Of a stretch of 6,073 bases of DNA, positions 1-6,073 are shown one piece after another. Made by a program: the position numbers and the translations under genes. Source of the DNA: Sulfuricella sp. (GTDB taxonomy: Bacteria > Pseudomonadota > Gammaproteobacteria > Burkholderiales > Sulfuricellaceae); contig JAIOJM010000105.1 in NCBI GenBank assembly GCA_019911785.1, positions 1 through 6,073 on the forward strand. Reading direction: 5' to 3'. The notes under the pieces were generated by a model. That model saw only the letters and a list, made by a program, of their open reading frames with translations. It did not search any database and had not been told where the DNA came from. The stretch's first letter is position 1; every line of letters starts with the position of its first letter.

Positions 1-2
1 TG

Positions 3-62
3 CTGGACAATGTTTACACCCTGGTGAAGAGCTTCCGGGATGCCATGGATGGCAACAAATAA
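3..62 (+). CDS. trpA: Tryptophan synthase alpha subunit, C-terminal end only
   Basis: Only the last 19 codons and a TAA stop (60-62) are in the window. They read from Leu-Asp-Asn-Val through a Val-Lys-Ser-Phe-Arg-Asp-Ala-Met-Asp stretch to Asn-Lys. This resembles the final amphipathic helix of TrpA, which often ends in a Leu-Arg-x-Ala-Met/Leu-Asp-like pattern. TrpA cleaves indole-3-glycerol phosphate to indole and glyceraldehyde 3-phosphate and passes indole to TrpB in the cytoplasmic alpha2-beta2 complex. No catalytic residue is visible. The identification rests on the short tail plus context, since trpBA directly upstream of accD is a common betaproteobacterial order. The stop codon lies at the edge of a long inverted repeat. 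Confidence 0.7.
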   Translation: MDNVYTLVKSFRDAMDGNK

Positions 63-120
63 CGGACATGGCGAGAAGCGCCGCCCCGAATGATGAGCAT
101 CGTTTCTCGCCGTGTCCGTT
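61..120 (+). repeat. Long inverted repeat (20-bp stem) directly after trpA
   Basis: Positions 61-80 pair with 101-120 over 20 bp, using 18 Watson-Crick and 2 G-U pairs (69/112 and 78/103), around a 20-nt loop (81-100). The left arm begins with the last two bases of the trpA stop codon. In RNA it would form a very stable hairpin. It is not followed by a T-run (the next bases are CCCTCTCTCC), so it is not a canonical Rho-independent terminator. It could act as a processing or attenuation point between the trp genes and accD, protect the trpA 3' end, or be a dispersed genomic repeat. The pairing is seen directly; the role is unknown. Confidence 0.75.
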
Positions 121-133
121 CCCTCTCTCCTAC

Positions 134-154
134 CTCTCCCCCAGAGGGGGAGAG
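134..154 (+). repeat. Perfect 9-bp C/T-G/A hairpin upstream of accD
   Basis: CTCTCCCCC (134-142) pairs perfectly with GGGGGAGAG (146-154) around the loop AGA. It follows a polypyrimidine tract (121-133). Low-complexity palindromes of this form recur between genes in many proteobacterial genomes, so this is probably a copy of a dispersed repeat. The next bases (TGATGAAG) are not T-rich, which argues against a classic terminator. Confidence 0.6.
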
Positions 155-160
155 TGATGA

Positions 161-179
161 AGTATCGCTTCGCGATGTT
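161..179 (+). other. Small stem-loop just upstream of the accD ribosome binding site
   Basis: 161-168 pairs with 172-179 around the loop TTC. The core ATCGC/GCGAT is perfect and is extended by two G-T wobbles and one A-T pair. It ends 7 nt before the accD Shine-Dalgarno sequence and could tune translation start, but it is small and may be chance. Confidence 0.3.
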
Positions 180-186
180 CGCATTT

Positions 187-192
187 AAGGAA
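187..192 (+). promoter_or_regulatory. accD ribosome binding site
   Basis: AAGGAA sits 6 nt before the ATG at 199, a good Shine-Dalgarno match with suitable spacing, and supports that start. I could not identify a convincing -35/-10 pair between trpA and accD, so whether accD has its own promoter is undecided. Confidence 0.7.
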
Positions 193-198
193 TAGAAA

Positions 199-1068
199 AT
201 GAGCTGGTTCCAGAAACTGTTACCCCCCAAGATCAAGCGCAAGGTAGAGGGCGCCAAGAAAAGCATGCCCGAGGGCTTGTGGAGCAAATGCCCTTCCTGC
301 GAGGCCGTGCTGTACCGCGCCGACCTCGAAAAAAACATGGAGGTGTGCCCAAAGTGCAGCTATCACAACCGCCTGTCGGCGCGGACGCGGCTCGATCTGC
401 TGCTCGATCCGGAAGGCCGTTTCGAAATCGGCGCGGAACTGCAGCCGGTGGATTTTCTCAAATTCAAGGACAGCAAGCGTTACACCGACCGTCTGACTGA
501 AGCGCAGCGCGATACCAGCGAATCCGATGCGCTGGTGGTGATGCAGGGCAGCATCAAAACCTTGCCCCTGGTGGTGGCGGCGTTCGAGTTCAAGTTCATG
601 GGCGGCTCGATGGGGTCGGTGGTGGGCGAACGCTTCGTGCGCGGCGTTCAGGTCTGCGTCGAGCAGAACCTGCCGTTCGTGTGCTTTGCCGCCAGCGGCG
701 GGGCGCGCATGCAGGAAGGCCTGACCTCGCTGATGCAGATGGCCAAGACCAGCGCTGCGCTGACCCAACTCGCCAAGGCCAGGCTGCCGTTCATCTCGGT
801 GCTGACAGATCCCACCATGGGCGGCGTCTCCGCCAGCTTTGCCATGCTCGGCGACACCATCATTGCCGAACCCAATGCCCTGATCGGTTTCGCCGGCCCG
901 CGCGTGATCGAGCAGACGGTGCGCGAAACCTTGCCGGAAGGCTTCCAGCGTTCCGAATTCCTGCTTGAGCATGGCGCGATCGACATGATCGTGGACCGGC
1001 GCGAACTGCGCGATCGGCTGGCCAACCTGATTACCATGATGATGCGGCTGCCGCCGGCGACGGCGTGA
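199..1068 (+). CDS. accD: Acetyl-CoA carboxylase carboxyltransferase, beta subunit
   Basis: With AccA this subunit forms the cytoplasmic carboxyltransferase that moves CO2 from carboxybiotin on AccB to acetyl-CoA, giving malonyl-CoA, the first committed step of fatty-acid synthesis. The 289 residues are near the family length (about 290-305). An N-terminal four-cysteine zinc ribbon is complete (Cys31, Cys34, Cys50, Cys53 in two CPxC pairs). The crotonase-like carboxyltransferase fold follows, with [12 protein letters not shown] (135-146), the glycine-rich [10 protein letters not shown] loop (165-174) and [11 protein letters not shown] (204-214). The C-terminus carries the conserved [12 protein letters not shown] stretch. 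The ATG at 199 has a good Shine-Dalgarno sequence and gives the usual MSWFxKLLPPKI start. No key residue is missing. folC follows in the usual order, but the join contains a REP doublet. Confidence 0.97.
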   Translation: MSWFQKLLPPKIKRKVEGAKKSMPEGLWSKCPSCEAVLYRADLEKNMEVCPKCSYHNRLSARTRLDLLLDPEGRFEIGAELQPVDFLKFKDSKRYTDRLTEAQRDTSESDALVVMQGSIKTLPLVVAAFEFKFMGGSMGSVVGERFVRGVQVCVEQNLPFVCFAASGGARMQEGLTSLMQMAKTSAALTQLAKARLPFISVLTDPTMGGVSASFAMLGDTIIAEPNALIGFAGPRVIEQTVRETLPEGFQRSEFLLEHGAIDMIVDRRELRDRLANLITMMMRLPPATA

Positions 1069-1074
1069 TATTTC

Positions 1075-1154
1075 GTAGGTTGGGCTCTCCGAGCCCAACA
1101 TGATGGCAATCTGCATGACTTCAAATAACGTCGGGCACGGCGTGCCCGACCTAC
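1075..1154 (+). repeat. REP doublet (two inverted REPs with outward GTAG heads)
   Basis: This is an 80-nt symmetric element. The left REP is GTAG (1075-1078) followed by a perfect 9-bp hairpin, GTTGGGCTC/GAGCCCAAC with loop TCC (1079-1099). The right REP, read on the minus strand, is GTAG (1154-1151) followed by a perfect 9-bp hairpin, GTCGGGCAC/GTGCCCGAC with loop GCC (1150-1130). A 30-nt spacer (1100-1129) separates them. The two stems match at 7 of 9 positions. A GTAG head before a palindrome, in inverted pairs, is the hallmark of REP/BIME (REPIN) elements mobilised by REP-associated tyrosine transposases (RAYTs). No such transposase is in the window. The element begins 6 nt after the accD stop and extends into the predicted folC coding region. 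Structure is seen; family assignment is by architecture. Confidence 0.8.
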
Positions 1155-2395
1155 CCAACTGGTTGGGCTACCTCGAACAGCTGCACCCCAAAACCATCGA
1201 CCTCAGCCTCGATCGGGTGGCCGAGGTGAAACATCGCCTCGACCTTAACCCCTCATTCCCCATCATCACCGTCGCCGGCACCAACGGCAAAGGCTCGACC
1301 TGCGCCATGCTGGAGGCGATCCTGCTGGCCGCAGGCTACCGTGTCGGCCTGTACACTTCGCCGCACCTGCTGCGCTATAACGAGCGGGTGCGGATCAACG
1401 GCGAAGAGGCGAGCGATGCCGCCTTGTGCGAAGCATTCGCCGCAGTCGAGCAGGCGCGTGGAGAAGTATCGCTGACCTATTTCGAGTTCGGCACCCTGGC
1501 CGCAGTATGGCTGTTTGCCCGCGCCGGACTGGACGCGGCGATCCTCGAAGTTGGGCTGGGAGGCAGGCTGGACGCGGTTAATGCCTTCGACACCGACTGC
1601 GCGGTGCTGACCAGCGTGGACTTTGACCACATGGATTATCTCGGCGACAGCCGCCTGGCGATCGGTTATGAAAAGGCCGGAATCTTCCGCGCCGGCAAGC
1701 CGGCTGTCTGCGGCGAGTTTGACGTGCCTTACAGCGTCTTGGCCCATGCCGAGAAAATCGGCGCGGACCTGCGCCGGATCGGTCCCGATTTCGGGTATGA
1801 CGGCCTGGAGCCGAACCAGTGGCGTTTCACCAGCAGGGACGGGCTGCGCCTGTCGCTGCCTTATCCCGCCTTGCGCGGCGCCTATCAGCTGGGCAATGCC
1901 TCAACCTGCCTGGCCGCGCTGGAACAGCTCGGGGCGCAGCTGCCGGTGGCCCACGACGACATCCGCCGCGGCTTGCTGGAGGCGGTAGTGCCTGGGCGCT
2001 TTCAGGTGCTGCCGGGTCGGCCGCAGCGGATTTTCGATGTGGCGCACAATCCCCACGCGGCCAGGGCGCTGGCCGAAAATCTTCGTGCCATGCCGCCGAT
2101 GGGGAAGACCTTTGCCGTTTTCGCCATGCTGCGCGACAAGGATATCGCCGGGGTCGTGCGGGCGATGCAGGGGCAGGTGGACCTGTGGCTGGTCGCCGGG
2201 ATCGGCCAGCCGCGCGGCGCGAGCGCCGGGGAGATGCTGCGGGTGCTGGAACAGGAAGGTTTGGCGCAGCGTGCCGAGGCGTTCCCGTCGGTGGCGGAAG
2301 CTTATCGCCATGCCTGTGCCAAGGCGGCCGAAGATGATAAAATTCTTGTCTTTGGTTCTTTTTACACCGTCGCGGAAGCGATGACGGGGGGATGA
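1100..2395 (+). CDS. folC: Folylpolyglutamate synthase / dihydrofolate synthase
   Basis: This cytoplasmic Mur-ligase-family enzyme uses ATP to join glutamate to dihydropteroate and to extend folate polyglutamates. The 431 residues fit the family (about 420-430). It shows the N-terminal WLGYLEQLHPKTIDLSLDRV signature (21-40), the P-loop GTNGKGS (60-66), YTSPHL, the FDHMDYLG box, an EKAGIF segment whose Lys192 matches the lysine carbamylated in relatives, and DVAHNPHAA (313-321) in the C-terminal ligase domain. The start is uncertain: ATG at 1100, 1103 or 1115, or GTG at 1142, are all in frame, and none has a strong Shine-Dalgarno sequence. Codons 11-18 are read from the right half of a REP doublet, so the first 18 or so residues are probably not ancestral. 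The next gene starts 7 nt after the stop. Confidence 0.95.
   Translation: MMAICMTSNNVGHGVPDLPNWLGYLEQLHPKTIDLSLDRVAEVKHRLDLNPSFPIITVAGTNGKGSTCAMLEAILLAAGYRVGLYTSPHLLRYNERVRINGEEASDAALCEAFAAVEQARGEVSLTYFEFGTLAAVWLFARAGLDAAILEVGLGGRLDAVNAFDTDCAVLTSVDFDHMDYLGDSRLAIGYEKAGIFRAGKPAVCGEFDVPYSVLAHAEKIGADLRRIGPDFGYDGLEPNQWRFTSRDGLRLSLPYPALRGAYQLGNASTCLAALEQLGAQLPVAHDDIRRGLLEAVVPGRFQVLPGRPQRIFDVAHNPHAARALAENLRAMPPMGKTFAVFAMLRDKDIAGVVRAMQGQVDLWLVAGIGQPRGASAGEMLRVLEQEGLAQRAEAFPSVAEAYRHACAKAAEDDKILVFGSFYTVAEAMTGG
2386..2392 (+). promoter_or_regulatory. Probable ribosome binding site for the SPOR-domain gene
   Basis: The G-rich run GGGGGGA lies in the last codons of folC, 10 nt before the ATG at 2403. Spacing is slightly long and the match is purine-rich rather than a full AGGAGG. 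Its position inside folC suggests translation of the two genes is linked. Confidence 0.4.
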
Positions 2396-2402
2396 CGGGT
2401 TT

Positions 2403-3062
2403 ATGGCGAATCATGCGATGAGGGACGAGGAAGCCCAGCTCAGGCGGCGGGCAAGACGGCGCCTGATCGGGGCGGTTACCCTGGTTACGGTGATGGTGGT
2501 CGTCCTGCCCATGGTGCTGGACGGCGAGTCCAGACAGTCCGGCCAGGATATCGCCATCAACATTCCCTCACCGGGTTCGAGCGGGGACTTTGCTTCCCGA
2601 TCCGTCCCCGTGCAAGCGGAGTCAGCCCCTGCTTCGCCGCCTCCGCAAGCAGAGCAGGCGCAGGCCCCCGCCGAAGCGCAAACCCCGCCCGCCAGGGCCG
2701 AAGAACTCGCACAAGCGCCTGCGGCAGCAGCTTCCGCCGAGCCGGCCCCGGCAGCCAAGGAACCGGCTCCCCAGCCGAAACACCAGGACGAGAAATCCGC
2801 TGCGGCTACCTCCGGGCAGGAAAATGTGCCATACGTGATTCAGCTGGGCGCGTTCGCCAACCAGGCCAATGCCAAAGAGCGCCAGTCCAGGCTGGCGGCG
2901 CTGAAGGTCAAGTTTTATACGGAAACGGTGAAAACGCCGAGCGGCGACAAACTGCGCGTGCGCGCCGGGCCTTACGCCACCCGCCAGGAAGCCGAGCGGG
3001 TGCAGGCGAAACTCAAGGCGGCGGGCATCCAGGATGGCGTGGTTGCGGAAAAGAAAGGGTGA
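2403..3062 (+). CDS. DedD-like SPOR-domain inner-membrane protein
   Basis: This 219-residue protein probably sits in the inner membrane and binds septal peptidoglycan. A basic N-terminus (RRRARRR, residues 14-20) precedes one hydrophobic helix (about 21-39), predicting a cytoplasmic N-terminus and periplasmic C-terminus. A long Ala/Pro/Glu/Gln-rich linker (about 65-138) leads to a SPOR domain (about 142-216) with the YVIQLGAFANQANA start and the LRVRAGPYATRQEAERVQAKLK core. SPOR domains bind glycan stripped of stem peptides at the division site. Size, design and the folC-cvpA setting match DedD, but the name is by analogy since the linker carries no identity. A second in-frame ATG at 2418 is possible. 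The TGA stop (3060-3062) is also the first TGA of the heptamer repeat that follows. Confidence 0.88.
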   Translation: MANHAMRDEEAQLRRRARRRLIGAVTLVTVMVVVLPMVLDGESRQSGQDIAINIPSPGSSGDFASRSVPVQAESAPASPPPQAEQAQAPAEAQTPPARAEELAQAPAAAASAEPAPAAKEPAPQPKHQDEKSAAATSGQENVPYVIQLGAFANQANAKERQSRLAALKVKFYTETVKTPSGDKLRVRAGPYATRQEAERVQAKLKAAGIQDGVVAEKKG

Positions 3063-3149
3063 GGGGTGAGGAGTGAGGGGTGAGGAGTAAAATCAGCGAT
3101 GGTGTTGTCTTTGACTTTTCTCCTCACTCCTAACCCCTTACTCCTCACC
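3057..3149 (+). repeat. Inverted arrays of a GRGTGAG heptamer between the SPOR gene and cvpA
   Basis: From 3057 the sequence reads as heptamers GGGTGAG, GGGTGAG, GAGTGAG, GGGTGAG, GAGTAAA. The minus strand from about 3150 back to 3117 reads a similar series (GGTGAG, GAGTAAG, GGGTTAG, GAGTGAG, GAGAAAA). As a result 3065-3088 pairs with 3126-3149 over 24 positions, with 22 Watson-Crick pairs, one G-T pair (3075/3139) and one mismatch (3082/3132), around a 37-nt loop. The array fills most of the intergenic space. It resembles dispersed intergenic repeats rather than a terminator, since no T-run follows the right arm (CGAATTTTAAAATG). I could not confirm a promoter in the loop. Confidence 0.75.
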
Positions 3150-3159
3150 GAATTTTAAA

Positions 3160-3651
3160 ATGATGCTTTTCGATTACGCGGTGCTGGCGGTTGTCGGCAT
3201 CTCCATCCTCCTCGGCTTGTTGCGCGGGCTGGTGCGCGAAGCGCTTAACCTGCTGGCGTGGGTGGCGGCTTTCTGGGTGGCCAACGCCTATACGGTGGAA
3301 ATCGCGCCCTTGCTGCCGGAGGCGATCCCGACCGAGTCGGTGCGCTTTTTCGCCGCTTTTGTTCTGCTGTTTCTCGGCGCGCTGTTGCTGATGAGCCTGG
3401 TGACGATTGCGCTGGCGGAATTGGTGAAAACCCTGAAACTGGGTACCTACAACAGAGGGCTGGGCGCGCTGTTCGGTTTGCTGCGGGGGGGGCTAATCGT
3501 CCTTACGCTGGTGCTGCTGGCTGGGATGACCAGCCTGCCGCGCCAGGAGGTCTGGCGCAATGCCATGTTCAGTGCGCCGTTGGAGGCGTTCGCGGTGGAT
3601 GTGAAGCCGTGGCTGCCTGAAGGCTTGTCTAAACGAATCAGTTACGAATGA
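3160..3651 (+). CDS. cvpA: CvpA family inner-membrane protein
   Basis: This 163-residue protein (usual length about 160) belongs to the CvpA family, named for colicin V production in Escherichia coli, where cvpA lies just upstream of purF. Later work links the family to envelope integrity and bile resistance; its molecular activity is unsettled. Four hydrophobic segments are visible at about residues 4-24, 29-47, 60-88 and 103-125, with the family-typical FDYAVLAVVGIS start, the GLLRGLVREALNLLAWV segment and a second GLLRGG motif (106-111). The C-terminus is soluble. ATGs at 3160 and 3163 are both possible. Neither has a recognisable Shine-Dalgarno sequence because the upstream bases are C/T-rich repeat followed by AATTTTAAA. 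purF starts 18 nt after the stop. Confidence 0.93.
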   Translation: MMLFDYAVLAVVGISILLGLLRGLVREALNLLAWVAAFWVANAYTVEIAPLLPEAIPTESVRFFAAFVLLFLGALLLMSLVTIALAELVKTLKLGTYNRGLGALFGLLRGGLIVLTLVLLAGMTSLPRQEVWRNAMFSAPLEAFAVDVKPWLPEGLSKRISYE

Positions 3652-3669
3652 TCCTGGGATAATCGAACC

Positions 3670-5190
3670 ATGTGCGGAATTTTAGGAATAGTGGCGAAAA
3701 GCCCGGTCAACCAGCTGCTCTACGACGGCCTGCAAGTCCTGCAGCACCGCGGCCAGGATGCAGCGGGGATAGTCACCGGCGAGGGGAACACCTTCCACAT
3801 GCACAAGGCCAACGGCCTGGTGCGAGACGTGTTCCGCACCCGCGACATGCGCAACCTGCTCGGCAACATGGGGATCGCCCATGTGCGTTATCCAACGGCA
3901 GGGAGCGCTTCTTCCTCCGCCGAGGCGCAGCCGTTCTACGTCAACTCGCCGTTCGGTATCGTCCTCGGTCACAACGGCAATCTCACCAACACCGAGCAGC
4001 TGCAGGAAGACCTGTTCCGCCAGGATCTGCGCCACGTCAACACCAGCTCCGATTCCGAGGTTCTGCTCAACGTCCTGGCGCACGAACTGCAGGAAAAGGT
4101 TTCCAATCACCGGCTCGACCCCGCCGCCGTTTTTGCCGCGGTGGCCGGGGTGCATCGGCGCTGCCGTGGCGCCTATGCGGTGGTGGCGTTGATTGCCGGT
4201 TATGGTCTGATCGCTTTCCGCGACCCCTACGGTATCCGTCCGCTGGTGATCGGCTATTGCGATACCGAGCTGGGGCGCGAGTATCTGGTGGCATCGGAAT
4301 CCGTCGCGCTCGATGTGCTGGGCTTCAAGCTGCTGCGCGACGTGGCGCCGGGCGAGGCGATCCTGGTTGAGGTGGAGGGCAAGTTCCACAGCCAGCAGTG
4401 CGCCGCCAATGCTTCCCTCAATCCCTGTATTTTCGAATACGTTTACCTGGCGCGGCCGGATTCGGTGATCGACGGCGTTTCGGTGTACGAAAGCCGGCTG
4501 CGCATGGGCGAGAGCCTGGCCGAGAAAATCCGCACCGACTTCGGCCACCTGAAAATCGACGTGGTGATCCCGATCCCCGACACCAGCCGCCCCAGCGCCC
4601 TGCAACTGGCGAACGCGCTGGGCGTGCCCTACCGCGAGGGCTTCATCAAGAACCGCTACATCGGCCGCACCTTCATCATGCCGGGCCAGGCGATGCGCAA
4701 GAAGTCGGTGCGCCAGAAGCTCAACGCCATCGGCATCGAGTTCCAGGGCAAGAACGTGCTGCTGGTCGACGATTCCATCGTGCGCGGCACGACCAGCCAG
4801 CAAATCGTGCAGATGGCGCGGGATGCCGGCGCCGCCCAGGTGTTCTTCGCCTCGGCCGCGCCGCCGGTGCGCTACCCCAACGTCTACGGCATCGATATGC
4901 CGACGCTGCAGGAACTGCTCGCCACCGGCCGCAACGATGAAGAGATCGCCCGCGAGATCGGCGCCGATGCGCTGATCTACCAGAACCTCGATGCGCTGGA
5001 GCGCGCCGTGCGGATGGTCAACCCGGCGATCACCTGTTTCGACACTTCGTGTTTCGACGGTCGTTACATCACCGGCGACATCACCCCGGAATATCTGGCC
5101 AAGATCGAACATGCACGCAACAGCCCACGGCCGTCGAGCGACTCTTCATCGAGCAAGCAGCTGGATCTGAACCTGGCGAGGACAGAATGA
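3670..5190 (+). CDS. purF: Amidophosphoribosyltransferase
   Basis: PurF makes 5-phosphoribosylamine from PRPP and glutamine, the first committed step of purine synthesis, in the cytoplasm. The 506 residues match the E. coli length (505). Cys2, directly after the initiator Met, is the N-terminal nucleophile of the Ntn-hydrolase glutaminase, so no propeptide is removed. That domain shows [10 protein letters not shown] (25-34), HVRYPTAG (71-78) and HNGNLTN (101-107). The C-terminal phosphoribosyltransferase domain has [15 protein letters not shown] and the PRPP loop [13 protein letters not shown] (363-375). The loop after RYPTAG reads [11 protein letters not shown], which seems one residue longer than I remember for E. 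coli. A weak GGGA at 3656-3659 is the only Shine-Dalgarno candidate. The stop overlaps the metZ start. Purine repression by PurR cannot be judged here. Confidence 0.97.
   Translation: MCGILGIVAKSPVNQLLYDGLQVLQHRGQDAAGIVTGEGNTFHMHKANGLVRDVFRTRDMRNLLGNMGIAHVRYPTAGSASSSAEAQPFYVNSPFGIVLGHNGNLTNTEQLQEDLFRQDLRHVNTSSDSEVLLNVLAHELQEKVSNHRLDPAAVFAAVAGVHRRCRGAYAVVALIAGYGLIAFRDPYGIRPLVIGYCDTELGREYLVASESVALDVLGFKLLRDVAPGEAILVEVEGKFHSQQCAANASLNPCIFEYVYLARPDSVIDGVSVYESRLRMGESLAEKIRTDFGHLKIDVVIPIPDTSRPSALQLANALGVPYREGFIKNRYIGRTFIMPGQAMRKKSVRQKLNAIGIEFQGKNVLLVDDSIVRGTTSQQIVQMARDAGAAQVFFASAAPPVRYPNVYGIDMPTLQELLATGRNDEEIAREIGADALIYQNLDALERAVRMVNPAITCFDTSCFDGRYITGDITPEYLAKIEHARNSPRPSSDSSSSKQLDLNLARTE
5178..5182 (+). 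promoter_or_regulatory. metZ ribosome binding site inside the purF 3' end
   Basis: GAGGA lies 4 nt before the ATG at 5187, within the last codons of purF. It supports that metZ start and fits translational coupling through the ATGA overlap, where the ATG at 5187-5189 shares bases with the purF TGA at 5188-5190. Confidence 0.65.
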
Positions 5191-6073
5191 ACGAACAAGA
5201 CTACCAGCTGGAAACCCTGGCGGTGCGCGCCGGCATCGAGCGCAGCCAGTTCAGAGAGCATTCCGAGGCGCTCTATCTGACCTCCAGCTTCGTCTTCGGC
5301 AGTGCGGCCGAAGCCGCGGCGCGCTTCTCCGGGCAGACGCCGGGCAATATCTACGCGCGCTTCACCAACCCCACCGTCACGGCATTCCAGGAACGGCTGG
5401 CGGTGCTGGAGGGCGCGGAAAGCTGCGTCGCCACCTCCTCCGGCATGTCCGCGATCCTGGCCACCGTGATGGGGTTGCTTTCCGCCGGCGACCACATCGT
5501 TGCCTCGCAGAGCCTGTTCGGCGCCACCGTGCAGCTGTTCGGCAACATCATGAAGCGCTTCGGCATAGTAACCACCTTCGTTTCCCAGACTGACGTGGCG
5601 GCCTGGCGCGCGGCGGTACAGCCCAACACCAAGCTGCTGTTTGCCGAAACCCCTTCCAACCCGCTCACCGAGATTTGCGACATCGCCGCCCTGAGCCAGG
5701 TTGCCAAACAGGCCGGCGCTTTGCTGGCGGTGGACAACTGCTTCTGCACCCCGATCCTGCAACGCCCGCTGGACTTGGGCGCCGACCTCGTCATTCACTC
5801 CGCCACCAAGTATCTGGACGGGCAGGGCAGGGTGCTGGGCGGCGCGGTGCTGGGCCGCAAGGAAGTCATCGATCCGGTGTATACCTTCCTGCGCACCGCC
5901 GGCCCGACCATGAGCGCCTTCAATGCCTGGATCTTCCTGAAGGGGCTGGAAACACTGTCGCTCCGCATGGAAGCCCATTCACGCAGCGCCCTCGAACTGG
6001 CCTTGTGGCTGGAACAGCAGCCGCAGGTGGAGCGGGTCTTCTATCCGGGCCTGCCATCACACCCGCAGTACGC
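5187..6073 (+). CDS. metZ: O-succinylhomoserine sulfhydrylase, 3' end outside the window
   Basis: The frame is open from the ATG at 5187 to the window edge, giving 295 complete codons of an expected 390-400. It is a PLP-dependent Cys/Met-metabolism enzyme, which in the MetZ branch joins O-succinylhomoserine and sulfide directly to homocysteine. Seen are the YLTSSFVF start region, the IYARFTNPT segment for cofactor contact from the partner subunit, [25 protein letters not shown] and the PLP-lysine motif [16 protein letters not shown] with Lys208 as the Schiff-base residue. The QGRVLGG run after the lysine, and its place after purF, favour MetZ over cystathionine gamma-synthase or MetY. Substrate preference for succinyl over acetyl esters is inferred. 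The missing C-terminus is a window effect, not a truncation. Confidence 0.92.
   Translation, partial: MNEQDYQLETLAVRAGIERSQFREHSEALYLTSSFVFGSAAEAAARFSGQTPGNIYARFTNPTVTAFQERLAVLEGAESCVATSSGMSAILATVMGLLSAGDHIVASQSLFGATVQLFGNIMKRFGIVTTFVSQTDVAAWRAAVQPNTKLLFAETPSNPLTEICDIAALSQVAKQAGALLAVDNCFCTPILQRPLDLGADLVIHSATKYLDGQGRVLGGAVLGRKEVIDPVYTFLRTAGPTMSAFNAWIFLKGLETLSLRMEAHSRSALELALWLEQQPQVERVFYPGLPSHPQY

Noticed and set aside
61..120. Rho-independent terminator after trpA
   Set aside because: The stem is strong but is followed by CCCTCTCTCC rather than a T-run, so I list it as an inverted repeat of unknown role.
220..1158. A 312-codon open frame on the minus strand
   Set aside because: It is antisense to accD and the folC start, its composition is His/Arg/Ala-rich, and it shows no domain. 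It is a codon-bias shadow.
3105..3140. Promoter in the loop before cvpA (TTGACT at 3111-3116 as a -35 box)
   Set aside because: No acceptable -10 hexamer is found 16-18 nt downstream; that stretch is TAACCCCTTA inside the repeat arm.
3682..5112. A 476-codon open frame on the minus strand
   Set aside because: It lies wholly antisense to purF, whose identity is certain. Its translation is His/Gln/Val-rich with no family motif, as expected for the shadow of a GC-rich gene.
5064..5978. A 304-codon open frame on the minus strand
   Set aside because: It is antisense to the purF end and to metZ, both of which show complete family motifs in the forward frame.
1..6073. A previously undescribed system among the coding genes
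   Set aside because: All seven genes belong to well-known families in an order known from Betaproteobacteria, with intact key motifs. There are no CRISPR arrays, tRNA or rRNA genes, insertion-sequence genes or phage genes.

Overview
This GC-rich window carries a run of housekeeping genes, all on the + strand: the 3' end of trpA, then accD, folC, a SPOR-domain protein of the DedD type, cvpA, purF, and the first three quarters of metZ, which runs off the right edge. From memory, trpBA-accD-folC-SPOR-cvpA-purF-metZ is a familiar order in Betaproteobacteria. Together with the use of MetZ (O-succinylhomoserine sulfhydrylase) for methionine, it suggests a betaproteobacterium, perhaps of the Nitrosomonadales. 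The class is an inference from gene order and protein style; the order is a weaker guess.

Layout: trpA ends at 62. A 136-nt gap with three stem-loops leads to accD (199-1068), the carboxyltransferase beta subunit of acetyl-CoA carboxylase. A short gap holds half of a REP doublet with GTAG heads, and the other half lies inside the apparent 5' end of folC (1100-2395), which makes folate polyglutamates. The SPOR protein (2403-3062) follows after 7 nt. A 97-nt gap made largely of inverted heptamer arrays precedes cvpA (3160-3651). purF (3670-5190) follows after 18 nt and overlaps metZ (5187 onward) by 4 nt.

The genes serve tryptophan, fatty-acid, folate, purine and methionine synthesis plus the cell envelope. 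FolC supplies the polyglutamylated folates used in purine and methionine synthesis, PurF commits PRPP to purines, and CvpA is classically co-transcribed with purF. Tight spacing from folC to the SPOR gene and from cvpA to metZ suggests co-transcription and, at purF-metZ, translational coupling.

The protein-coding content is conventional and I see no new defence, mobile or biosynthetic system. What deserves attention is between the genes: each of the three gaps longer than 20 nt is largely made of palindromic repeat DNA, a different type each time, and these repeats reach into the trpA stop codon, the folC 5' end and the SPOR-gene stop codon.
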